A DNA stretch of 64,000 nucleotides from Glaciecola sp. HTCC2999 (GTDB taxonomy: Bacteria; Pseudomonadota; Gammaproteobacteria; Enterobacterales; Alteromonadaceae): NCBI RefSeq assembly GCF_000155775.1, contig NZ_DS989810.1, positions 348,496 to 412,495 on the forward strand. Direction: 5' to 3'. Under the pieces are notes generated by a model, which saw nothing but the letters and a program-made list of their open reading frames with translations, made no database searches and was not told where the DNA came from. Of the stretch, positions 48,099 to 57,146 are shown piece by piece (position 1 is the first letter of the stretch; the number at the start of each line of letters is the position of its first letter). The translations under genes were made by a program, and so were the position numbers.

Positions 48099-48929
48099 CT
48101 ATTTAAAGTTATCTAGATCAATCGGATCCATATCATCAAAAGCTTGGTTTTCACCCGCCATTGCCCAAATAAAACCATAGTTACTTGTACCTGCACCACT
48201 GTGAATAGACCAGCTAGGCGATAACACGGCTTGATGATTTTTCACCATCAGGTGACGTGTTTCTTCTGGCTCACCCATCAGGTGCATGACTCGTGCATCA
48301 TCGGCTAAATCAAAGTAAAAGTAAACTTCCATGCGGCGGTCATGTGTATGTGCTGGAAACGTGTTCCACACACTTCCGGTTTCTAGGATCGTCAAGCCCA
48401 TCACCAATTGTGAGCTGCGTACGCCTTTTTCATGGATGTATTGATAGATAGTGCGCTTGTTACTAGTAGAAAGATCACCAAGGTGAATTGGATTCGCATC
48501 AGATTGCATACTTTTTACCGTCGGGTATTCTGCATGCGCAGGCGTAGATACTAAATAAAATAACGCAGGGTTATTAGCATCATCGCTAGAAAACACTGGA
48601 TCAGGTTGTCCGCGACCGACGTACAAGCACTCCAGTCTACCTAAACTATATTCGGTATCTCCTACTGTTACTACACCGTCACCGCCGACATTAATTATGC
48701 CTAGTTCGCGACGTTGTAAGAACGATGTTGCGCGCAATGCATCGCCCGCTGCCAGTGTCAATGATGTGGTAACAGGTACTGCACCGCCTGTAATCACGCG
48801 ATCAATCTGTGAATACACTAAGTTAAGTTGGTCTTGCTCCATTAACGATTCAATCAAATACTCGTCTCTTAAACGTTGAGTATCATAGTGTTTAGCATCT
48901 TTTGGGTTGGTTGAGTGTCTAATTTGCAT
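48099..48929 (-). CDS. kduI: 5-dehydro-4-deoxy-D-glucuronate isomerase KduI
   Basis: 276 aa, the usual length. It converts 5-keto-4-deoxyuronate, the spontaneous form of the unsaturated uronic acid released by GH105, to 2,5-diketo-3-deoxygluconate for KduD. Cupin-type zinc site: FPAHTHDRRMEVYFYF gives two His and the Glu, WSIHSGAG the third His. Family opening RHSTNPKDAKHYDTQRLR is clear. kduD lies 39 kb away in this window. Cotranscribed with the octaheme cytochrome gene. Confidence 0.95.
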   Translation of the reverse strand: MQIRHSTNPKDAKHYDTQRLRDEYLIESLMEQDQLNLVYSQIDRVITGGAVPVTTSLTLAAGDALRATSFLQRRELGIINVGGDGVVTVGDTEYSLGRLECLYVGRGQPDPVFSSDDANNPALFYLVSTPAHAEYPTVKSMQSDANPIHLGDLSTSNKRTIYQYIHEKGVRSSQLVMGLTILETGSVWNTFPAHTHDRRMEVYFYFDLADDARVMHLMGEPEETRHLMVKNHQAVLSPSWSIHSGAGTSNYGFIWAMAGENQAFDDMDPIDLDNFK

Positions 48930-48964
48930 GGTAAATTTCTCGTTCGCTTACGGTTGAGCGATAC

Positions 48965-48988
48965 TGCAATAAAATGATTGATATTGCA
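48965..48988. promoter_or_regulatory. Inverted repeat upstream of kduI
   Basis: TGCAATA (48965-48971) and TATTGCA (48982-48988) form 7-bp inverted arms with a 10-bp spacer containing one TGATT, 36-59 bases upstream of kduI. Possible operator for a different regulator than the phased-repeat sites. Confidence 0.3.
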
Positions 48989-49025
48989 ATACGTAACCAT
49001 TTTGTTAATTGTGTTTTGTTTCTAC

Positions 49026-49060
49026 AAAAAAAAACGCCGCTGTTTAACCGGCGGCGTTTT
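49026..49060 (-). terminator. Rho-independent terminator of the TonB receptor-lipoprotein operon
   Basis: On the minus strand, AAAACGCCGC pairs with GCGGCGTTTT around a 10-base loop and runs into a string of T. Located 17 bases after the stop of the lipoprotein gene at 49077; strong, G+C-rich stem. Confidence 0.9.
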
Positions 49061-49076
49061 TAGTCAGTTATGTGAC

Positions 49077-51794
49077 TTATTCTAAATTTTCAATATCAAC
49101 AGCTGTTGCCGTTGAGTTTCCACTCGTATTTGAACTTTGATAATCTAAACTAACATTAGTATCTTCGGTTTGATTATTAAAATTATCAGACAATATATTT
49201 GTCCAGCCATTCACATCAGAATAGACTTTGAAATCATCAATAATAAAGTTATTACCACCTTTAGTTTGGATTTCAAAAAACGCTGGACCAGTCGCTTGTA
49301 AACCTGTCGCAGCAGCTGTTGCTAAAGAGTCAAACGTACCGTTTTCATAAAATGTAATATCATCCGCAGAAATAAAGGTACCATTTATCTTAAGTGATAA
49401 AATTGCAAGGCGACCTGAAGATGCATCCCAAGTTAATTCAACTGGGACAGGTTGCCCCTTCACTACAGTATCATTAAGCGTGAAATATTTTCCATTGCCA
49501 GTACTGTTATTTAACCTTAATTCTCCATTTGCTCTAACGGTTAGTGCAAGTAAAGTTCTATGGAGTTCTGTTGGTTTATATTTACTTCCATGAAAAACAA
49601 GTTTCACATCTTTAGCAGAATCATTTGGGAAAAGCATTGTAAATGAAGCCTTACCTACAGTAGATGTAGTGTCTGGCATGTCGATAACCCATTTACCATC
49701 TTTACCATTGTTATCACCAACTTTTAAAGCTAAATTCGTTGGGAATACAACACCCGTACTCGTTGAATTACTACTCGTATTTGAACTCTGATAATCAAGC
49801 GATATCGAACTACTTTCAAAAATATCATCACCATCAAATTTCTCAATTAATAATTCATTATAGCCATCATTGAATTCATAAACCTTTAAATCGTCAATAT
49901 CAAAGCTATTACCGCCTTTGGTTTGGATTTCAAAAAAGGCTGGACCAGCCGCTTGTAAACCTGTCGCAGCAGCTGTTGCCAATGAAACAAACGTACCGTC
50001 TTCCTCTACAGTGATATCATCTGAAGAAATAAAAGTATCATTTATTTTTAATGATAAATTAGCTAGACGCCCAGAAGAAGCATCCCATGTCAATTCAACA
50101 GGAACAGGTTGCCCCTTCACTACAGTATCATTAAGCGTGAAATATTTTCCATTGCCAGTACTGTTATTTAACCTTAATTCTCCATTTGCTCTAACGGTTA
50201 GTGCAAGTAAAGTTCTATGGAGTTCTGTTGGTTTATATTTACTTCCATGAAATACAAGTTTTACATCTTTAGCTGAATCTTCTGGGAAACGCATCGTAAA
50301 TGTAGCCTTACCTACAGTAGATGTAGTGTCTGGCATGTCGATAACCCATTTACCATCTTTACCATTGCTATCACCAGCCCTTAAACCAAAATTTCCAGGT
50401 TCTAGCGCGACAATAGAAACACTTACCATCTGTGTTGTACCATCAAATGATGAGACTGAAATTTCTTCATTAAAAGGTAACGTTAAAGAGTTACTTTGAA
50501 GCGCAGCAATACTGCTATCGTTAAGCGTATATGTCCAATCCCCACCCTCTATAATCGTTAATGCACCATAAATACCATCTATCGTTTCAGGCATAAAGCT
50601 TGATTGTCCAAAATTAGTATCATCTATTAATAGCTTACCAGTTACAGATGCCACATTAGCATTTACCGCTGAAGATGAAACACCTTCATCATCTAATGTT
50701 GGGAAACCAGAAATTACTGCTGGCACTAACTCTGCACCCTGTAAGGTTACTGAAACAAAGGCTTGGGTGCCATCAACAGATGTTAGGGCAAATGAATCAG
50801 TCGCACTTGGCGGTGCATCATTTGCTCCAGCGTAGTATAAATCATTAATGCCATCTTTTGTGTAATCAATGCTGTAAGTCCAGATACCATTATCGTCAAC
50901 CGTAACTGAACCATATGTTGTTGAAATAGCATTTTCAGCTTTCATCGCAGCTTCTTGATAATTAGGATCTTGAACTGCAATTGAGCTAGTAAAACTTTCC
51001 GCATCAACACTAAATACAGCAGAGAAATTAACATCATCAATAATTGTTAAATTAGAAAATGGTTCAAAAGAAGCAGGTATTGGCTCAGAACCTAAAACAA
51101 GCACAGTCACAACTTGCTCGGTTCCATCAAGAGATTTAATTGTAAATACATCTTCTAAAGATTCGTCTGGAGCAAGAGCGATAACGGCTTCATTTTCTTC
51201 ATCTAAATCATAAGTCCATGCGCCAGTTGTAGAATCAAAGGTAGTTGCTCCATACAAGGTTACGATAGGCGCTTCAAGTTCAGCAAAAAAAGCTTCTTCT
51301 GGGTTTGCATCTGAAACAGTTATAGTGCCTTCAACAGACCCTTTACCTGTATCTCTTTGGACGATTCGGTTAGCGATGTCACCTTTAAAAGTTGCGGGTA
51401 CATCAATACCTCTTACAGTCAAAGTAATAACTTGTTGGGTTGAATCAGCGGTAGTCACTGTAAAACTTTCTTTCAAATCAGGTAAACCTGCTTTAACTAA
51501 AGCAGTAATATCTGGATGCTCGGCAGAGCCAGTGTAAAGTGTGTACTCCCATTCACCAGCAGCATTAATTTCAAAACTGCCATAAGTCCCTTCAAATGAT
51601 TCTGGGTAAACAAGTGATTCACCTGGGTTTAAATCAAAAACTTTCATAGTGCCTGCGGCGTTTGCTGCTTTTGTTGCTACACCCGATAAATCGCCAGAAA
51701 TAGACGGTGCTTCGGCCGGATTTAAAATATTATCGTCACTACCACAAGCTGTTAAAGCAGTAATTATGGATAGAGTTAAAAGTTGTCTTTTCAT
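49077..51794 (-). CDS. Surface-type lipoprotein with VCBS repeats and two LamG-like repeats
   Basis: 905 aa from the ATG at 51794 (AAGGAA upstream); lipobox ALTAC. Four VCBS-like units of about 105 residues (each with YGSF/YGALT..G.WTY.L and a SFDGT-type turn) cover residues about 30-460. Two repeats of 219 residues follow, each a probable LamG/concanavalin-like domain (DGKWVIDMPDTTSTVGKA; AFFEIQTKGGN; IDDLKVYEFNDGY). The two repeats share a stretch of 149 identical bases (49447-49595 and 50104-50252). It follows the TonB receptor and a frameshifted relative in one transcript. Probably a glycan-binding partner of the receptor on the cell surface, comparable in role to SusD/E/F; that is inference. 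Confidence 0.78.
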   Translation of the reverse strand: MKRQLLTLSIITALTACGSDDNILNPAEAPSISGDLSGVATKAANAAGTMKVFDLNPGESLVYPESFEGTYGSFEINAAGEWEYTLYTGSAEHPDITALVKAGLPDLKESFTVTTADSTQQVITLTVRGIDVPATFKGDIANRIVQRDTGKGSVEGTITVSDANPEEAFFAELEAPIVTLYGATTFDSTTGAWTYDLDEENEAVIALAPDESLEDVFTIKSLDGTEQVVTVLVLGSEPIPASFEPFSNLTIIDDVNFSAVFSVDAESFTSSIAVQDPNYQEAAMKAENAISTTYGSVTVDDNGIWTYSIDYTKDGINDLYYAGANDAPPSATDSFALTSVDGTQAFVSVTLQGAELVPAVISGFPTLDDEGVSSSAVNANVASVTGKLLIDDTNFGQSSFMPETIDGIYGALTIIEGGDWTYTLNDSSIAALQSNSLTLPFNEEISVSSFDGTTQMVSVSIVALEPGNFGLRAGDSNGKDGKWVIDMPDTTSTVGKATFTMRFPEDSAKDVKLVFHGSKYKPTELHRTLLALTVRANGELRLNNSTGNGKYFTLNDTVVKGQPVPVELTWDASSGRLANLSLKINDTFISSDDITVEEDGTFVSLATAAATGLQAAGPAFFEIQTKGGNSFDIDDLKVYEFNDGYNELLIEKFDGDDIFESSSISLDYQSSNTSSNSTSTGVVFPTNLALKVGDNNGKDGKWVIDMPDTTSTVGKASFTMLFPNDSAKDVKLVFHGSKYKPTELHRTLLALTVRANGELRLNNSTGNGKYFTLNDTVVKGQPVPVELTWDASSGRLAILSLKINGTFISADDITFYENGTFDSLATAAATGLQATGPAFFEIQTKGGNNFIIDDFKVYSDVNGWTNILSDNFNNQTEDTNVSLDYQSSNTSGNSTATAVDIENLE
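49447..50252 (-). repeat. Direct DNA repeat inside the lipoprotein gene (149 bp identical, period 657 bp)
   Basis: Bases 49447-49595 and 50104-50252 are identical, and a further stretch around 49649-49710 and 50306-50367 is nearly so; flanking parts of the two protein repeats have diverged. Unit length is 657 bases (219 codons). Suggests recent duplication or gene conversion. Confidence 0.85.
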
Positions 51795-51867
51795 TATAAG
51801 ATTCCTTAATACATAGTTACTCCATAAAAATGACACTCATTTAATATGGAGTAATTTTTATTTTTTA

Positions 51868-53404
51868 TTACAAAGTACGAACAACTTTGATGTTATCAGT
51901 AGTGGTATTTTGATAGCGCGGATTACCTGAGGCTTTTATAGGATCACCATCAGAATTATTTTTAAAACCTTCTTCAAAATCAGGTGTATCAAACTTAACA
52001 TCGGCATTAATATCAGTATAAAACTTTATATCATCAATTAATAAAGCACCTTCACCACCATTATCGACATTTTTTCTTACCCAAAAACGTGCCTCATCTA
52101 GGCATTTGTAGAGTCTTGAACCTGCCACAGTTTGTGCAACTATTTTTTGTGTCGGATTTGTAGGAATAGCACCATGCGATGATGAAACAGGAGTATCATC
52201 AATAGATAACGTTATATATGTTAGGCTATTACCTGAATTGAATTCCCATGACATAACAAAATCAACCCACTCATCCGTAACAAACATTTGATCAAAAATT
52301 ACTTTATCTGTTATGTATTGATTGTTTTCGTTTTTGGCAAATCAATTGCACCATTAGAGAAACTGCCTCCTGGTTTCAATTCAGCAGACCACATCTCAAT
52401 AGTCCCTTCTGGTTGCATATAAAGTTGAGCGACACGGCGATTATCGCCACTCCATCATTATTTCCATTCCATTGATCACAAGTAAAACCAATATTGCCGG
52501 CAACTAAATTATCAGCTGACATCTTTGCTTTGAAGGCAATTTTTCCATCACTAACATCAGCTTGAGTAATACCTTCGTGTAAGAAATCTATAGCAAATAC
52601 ACTGGTTAAATCTGTTTCACTTGGAATTTGTGCAGCGAAATTAATCGGTGCACCCGTAATATTGACAGTAAATGTGACTTCACTTCCATCAGCAGAATAA
52701 ATCGTAAATGATTCTTGAGTTGCATCTTCTGGGTTCACAATATTATCAAGACCAGGATTTCTTTTATCTAAATTATACTGCCACTTTCCGTCAGCTTCGA
52801 TGGTGAAAACACCATATTGTGCTTGAACTTCATAACCTTCTTCATTCGCCAATTTAAACTCAGATTGATTAAAGTTTTCGTCATACACTTCGGCTCTACC
52901 AAAACCCAAAGTTTCGGACTTGGAGACATTTGCGACAAGCGCCCCACGAAACTGTGCTGGGCTGTCAGCTGGAGTGCCGTTAATAACAATACTAAGTACA
53001 GTAGTAGTACCATCCAATGAGGTAATTGTTAGAGTTTCAGTTAAAGATGCGCCAGGATTCCCTTGAAGTGTTAACACCTCAGAGTTGGTTTCATCTAAAT
53101 CGTATGACCATGCACCATTACCGCTAGCATCCATCGTAAAGGTGCCATATTGAGCCTCAGGTATAAGATTGAAATCAGGATCCGCTTCACCATAATTCAC
53201 ATCCGTCACACCTATGAACCCATTTGCTGAACCATGACCAAAGGTCACAACCACTTCCATTCCTTCGCCAGAAGTGCCGTCAAAACCAAGTTCAGTAGTA
53301 AACTCATTATTAAAGTTAGCCGGTACTTTCTTTGCTTCGCTGTTATCAATGTCACAACCAGTAAGGCCAGCCATAATAGACAAAACTAATAGTGTTTTTT
53401 TCAT
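51868..53404 (-). pseudogene. Frameshifted VCBS/LamG-like lipoprotein, second member of receptor operon
   Basis: A lipoprotein (lipobox GLTGC, Cys17) with VCBS-like units similar to the 905-aa protein, about 512 residues if intact. The frame from 53404 reads well to about 52455 (TCDQWNGNND). Then sense continues in the next frame (WSGDNRRVAQLYMQPEGTIE to SFSNGAIDL), and from about 52340 in the third frame (NENNQYITDKVIFDQMF to the end at 51868). Each break looks like loss of one base. The rebuilt C-terminus is a LamG-like domain ending with LLIDDIKFYTDINAD, parallel to the neighbour. Two nearby one-base losses could be real decay or sequence error. As written, only the VCBS part up to 52376 would be made. 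Confidence 0.8.
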
Positions 53405-53439
53405 TTTAATTGTCCTATAAATATTCTTTTCGTCTTTAC

Positions 53440-56400
53440 TTAAAAATTATAAGTAATGCTTGCTGTATAAATACGGCCTGCATAACGTATTCTGCTGATC
53501 GCTTTTTCATTGCCACCAATATATTCGTATTCTTGACGATTATTAAGATTAAATGCTCTAAGATTAGCTCTCCATCCTTTCGCGAAACGATAAGATGCGG
53601 ACATATCTAAACGGCCACCTGCAGTTTGTGTACGTGCATCGCTTCCTAGGAAATTTGTGACTCCACCTGCGCTTAATAACTTCTCATCTTGCCAGTTATA
53701 AGCAAAACGAATGTTAAAACCATCATTTTCATAATAGCCGATTAAGTTTCCTGAATACGGAGCTATTCTGGTCATTGGCGCACCTTCACCTTCATCAAGG
53801 TCAACCTTTGTAAAGTTGAATACACCACCAAACCCATTCCAAGGATAAGGTAAGAAATCTAGTTTTTGTTGAACCGCTAATTCATATCCTGTAACCGTAA
53901 TCGGAATATCACTATTAAACGTTTCATTTATAATAACTCTTCGATTGGACACAACATCACCATCTGATGTTTCAAAGTCACCTATTTCTTGACACAAACC
54001 TAAAGAAGAACCATCGTCAATTAATTCTAATGGACCTACTTCCCAGCGAGCTTCATCGCCTACAGGGCAGATTCTATTGGTTTGGATCTTACCTTTTATG
54101 TCTTTTACAAACATACCAATAGACACTGCAGATCCTTCACGGTTGTACCATGCTAAAGCCAAGTCATAATTTTGCGACGTATAAGGAAGCACTTCCGCTT
54201 TTGCATTTTCAAGTCTTACGGTTGCTCGGCCATTATCATTTCTTGGACTGGGTGATTGAGAAAGTAGGTTTGGTCTTACCAGCGCCTTTGAATATGCAGT
54301 TCTTAATACAACATCGTCTGTTAATTCAAAAGCAGCATTAAATGATGGTAAAGTATTATCATAATCAGTTTCGACTAGTACTGCGATACCTTTACCTTCA
54401 TCATCAAAACCTTGTCCGATTACATCATTGGTGGTTTCAACATAACGCACACCCGCATTACCAGTAAATGAGACATCACCAATTTCACCTTCAAATTTAC
54501 CCATTAGATAAATAGCATTAATAGCTTGATCCGCAGAAAAATTGTTACGGTAAAATTGATTCAAACCAAAAGCAGGTGAAGATGTTGCATTTTCTAATTT
54601 CACAGGGAAACCAGTAGGATCAGCCATGTCATACTCTTCTACTGGGAGACCTGTAGCTGGGTCTAATGGATTCAGACCTTCTTGAATTACTGGTGCTAGA
54701 TTTTTGGAATCTAAAACAGCCCATCCGGTACTAGAACCATAATGGCCTGGGTAATCACCATTAAAATAGACAGTTTGATCATCAGATGACAATCTATCCT
54801 TAAATATATTTTCTCGATTGAAGTTTGATAAATTCACACCTCCACCGCCAACACGTAAATCATCAACAGATAAAGTCTCTCGTGAATGACGACCACCGAA
54901 TTTAACAGTAGTGAACCTTAATTTGTCATTACCTAATTCAATAAACCGTTGAAAGTTTAACTCTGCAGATTCATATTCTCGAATTGGGCGATTAACACGA
55001 CCATTAACATAGAAATCAAGAGCTTTACCACCAAATCTAGAAAGTGCTTCAGCCCTAGCTGCTGCCTGTTCAGCACGTTCTGCAAGCTGCTCTGGAGATA
55101 AGGCTGCTAGTTCTGCTTCGGTAAGCATTTCAGGTGCTTCTGGGAGATAACCTACTGGAAAATCATTAACGTCAAGCGGGTTAATTTTGGGGTCAAGTCT
55201 ACTACTGAAACTCGTCAAAGGAATACTTGACCAACCACTGTTGAAACGTTTCCAAGAGTTATCGCCTAAATCATAAAGAGGCTCTCCGGTATCAGGGTCC
55301 GTTTGACTTAAAACACCATTCACATCACTATAAAAATAATCGTCATAACCATTTATCGTAGCAAATGCCTTACTTAAATCACCATTTCCTGTGTTAATAA
55401 CTCCGTTTATTCCAGTCGGCGCATAATTCAAACGCTCACCACTATCTAAATCGGTATAGTATTGGTTATTACGTTTAGCAGCATGACGCACATCTAAACC
55501 AGTTAAAATACCTTCACTGTCTGCCTTTGATTTACTTAACATACCATCAATTTGCCAGTCATCAGTGACATAATCTGCATATAAAAAGATGCCTTTTGCT
55601 TCTTCTTTACTTGATGATAAACGATTTGAAGGAGACCAACTAACGTTGCTGATCTCTGCGTGAGTAATAGCATAAACAGGTATAGTAGCTAAATCAGGGC
55701 TATGTATAGCTGAATTATACTCTGGATTAGCATTCGCACTTAATTGAATTGGCGCGCCCAATGGAGTTACTCTTTGAATGTCAAAGTTACTATCATTACT
55801 ATTCATGAAAAACTGAACATCTTCCATGTTGCTTTCGCCTAAATCGCGTTTTGTAAATAGAAAGTTAGCACCGAGTTTCAATGCATCAGTTGCTTGATAT
55901 TCAATATTACCAGTTGCAGATACACGATCACCACGAGAGTTTTCTGTGACTTGTCCAGCCTTACCGATTACTTTCATAATCGAGAGAGGCTCTGTTATTC
56001 CATATTGCGCTTTATAATCATTCAAATCTTCCGCACTAATAAAAGAAGTGTTTTTAATTGAATTATTATCAATGGTGTTAAGTGATGTATATTGAGTGAA
56101 ATTAGCTGTATCACGACGGAAATTTTGTTCAGATGCAGCTACTTTAAAAGCGACTGCTAACTTATCTTTGATAAGATGCTTTGAACCAGAAGCACTAATA
56201 GAATTATCAATATTATCTGCAAGCTCTTCGTACCGATTCCCAAGGCTGATAGAGTATCTACCATCTTTTTTACCTAATGCACGTTGTAATTTTTTATCTA
56301 CAATACCACCAATACCGCCTTCCTGAAGATCTGCAGTTGGTGCCTTTATTACTGTTACACCGTCAAACACACCACCTTCAAATGCACCAAATGGATTCGA

Positions 56401-56841
56401 ATTACCTACCACACCACTACTTCGACTTGGCGTTGAAAAGGACTGACCTTCGGCTGTCACTTTCGCATAACCACCAGGTAAACCTCGTAAATTAATCTCA
56501 GCATTACGAGAACCATCTTCAGTATTTAGCTGGATACCTGGGATAGCTTGAAGAGCCTCACCAAGATTAAGAGCTGGTAAACTGTCAATATCTTTAGCAG
56601 AAATCGCATCAACGATTGAATCAGCATCTCGCTTTACATTCAATGCAGTTTCAAGTGAGCTTCGAATTCCCGTTACTTCTATTTGCTCAATATCATCGGC
56701 CTTGTTATCTGATTCAATAGCGGCTTGTACTTGAGCTGCTATTAGTGAAGGCGTGAACAACGTAAGTAAAATACCAGTTGAACATCCAAATATTTTTGAT
56801 GCTTTCTTATAATTAGTATTACTTTTTCTCATATTTCCCAT
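53440..56841 (-). CDS. TonB-dependent receptor (second)
   Basis: 1133 aa (an ATG at 56832 is also possible). Signal peptide ends near LIAAQ. TonB-box-like EQIEVTGIRSSLETALNVKR, plug motifs ALNLGEALQAIPGIQLN and INLRGLPGGY, barrel ending VASITYNF-like (ASITYNF). Same family as the receptor at 32420 with long insertions in the barrel, one rich in Ala/Glu (AALSPEQLAERAEQAAARA). It leads an operon with the two VCBS/LamG-like lipoproteins and a terminator at 49026. This pairing suggests uptake of larger ulvan pieces assisted by surface binding proteins. Confidence 0.92.
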   Translation of the reverse strand: MGNMRKSNTNYKKASKIFGCSTGILLTLFTPSLIAAQVQAAIESDNKADDIEQIEVTGIRSSLETALNVKRDADSIVDAISAKDIDSLPALNLGEALQAIPGIQLNTEDGSRNAEINLRGLPGGYAKVTAEGQSFSTPSRSSGVVGNSNPFGAFEGGVFDGVTVIKAPTADLQEGGIGGIVDKKLQRALGKKDGRYSISLGNRYEELADNIDNSISASGSKHLIKDKLAVAFKVAASEQNFRRDTANFTQYTSLNTIDNNSIKNTSFISAEDLNDYKAQYGITEPLSIMKVIGKAGQVTENSRGDRVSATGNIEYQATDALKLGANFLFTKRDLGESNMEDVQFFMNSNDSNFDIQRVTPLGAPIQLSANANPEYNSAIHSPDLATIPVYAITHAEISNVSWSPSNRLSSSKEEAKGIFLYADYVTDDWQIDGMLSKSKADSEGILTGLDVRHAAKRNNQYYTDLDSGERLNYAPTGINGVINTGNGDLSKAFATINGYDDYFYSDVNGVLSQTDPDTGEPLYDLGDNSWKRFNSGWSSIPLTSFSSRLDPKINPLDVNDFPVGYLPEAPEMLTEAELAALSPEQLAERAEQAAARAEALSRFGGKALDFYVNGRVNRPIREYESAELNFQRFIELGNDKLRFTTVKFGGRHSRETLSVDDLRVGGGGVNLSNFNRENIFKDRLSSDDQTVYFNGDYPGHYGSSTGWAVLDSKNLAPVIQEGLNPLDPATGLPVEEYDMADPTGFPVKLENATSSPAFGLNQFYRNNFSADQAINAIYLMGKFEGEIGDVSFTGNAGVRYVETTNDVIGQGFDDEGKGIAVLVETDYDNTLPSFNAAFELTDDVVLRTAYSKALVRPNLLSQSPSPRNDNGRATVRLENAKAEVLPYTSQNYDLALAWYNREGSAVSIGMFVKDIKGKIQTNRICPVGDEARWEVGPLELIDDGSSLGLCQEIGDFETSDGDVVSNRRVIINETFNSDIPITVTGYELAVQQKLDFLPYPWNGFGGVFNFTKVDLDEGEGAPMTRIAPYSGNLIGYYENDGFNIRFAYNWQDEKLLSAGGVTNFLGSDARTQTAGGRLDMSASYRFAKGWRANLRAFNLNNRQEYEYIGGNEKAISRIRYAGRIYTASITYNF

Positions 56842-57146
56842 GAAGATCTCGCTTATGCTTATAAATGTAATGTAAATTATGATTTTGTTAATGATAAGTT
56901 AAACTATTAATCATTAGATTGCAACACCGCTCAACATCAATCATTAAAATATTAATAATATTTACAAAAAATATTAAATATATTGGATTATTTACATTTA
57001 ATTCATAAATATCACACCGCAATGATTATCAATGATTGATATTGAGTGTTTTTTTTGGCAGGATAACTCGAAGTTAAATAATTATAAAACCAATGTTATT
57101 TATTCGTTGTATTGCGGATGTATTTACACTAATAAGGTATTGATAA
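56842..57146. promoter_or_regulatory. Divergent promoter region with phased TGATT repeats
   Basis: 305 bases between the second receptor and the large PL24-like gene. TGATT at 57023 and 57033 and TGAGT at 57043 are in 10-bp phase. AATCA at 56909 and 56939 (30 apart, same phase with each other) could serve the receptor side. The rest is A+T-rich without a visible small gene. Confidence 0.5.

Noticed and set aside
51868-52287. Separate 139-aa gene with ATG at 52287
   Set aside because: It is the 3' part of the frameshifted lipoprotein: sense extends upstream of that ATG in the same frame, and no ribosome site is present.
52376-52450. C-terminal residues after about 52455 in the frame that ends at 52376
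   Set aside because: The residues after NND (GVAIIAVSLNFICNQKG) are out-of-frame reading; the sensible continuation is in the next frame, so this is not a genuine C-terminus.
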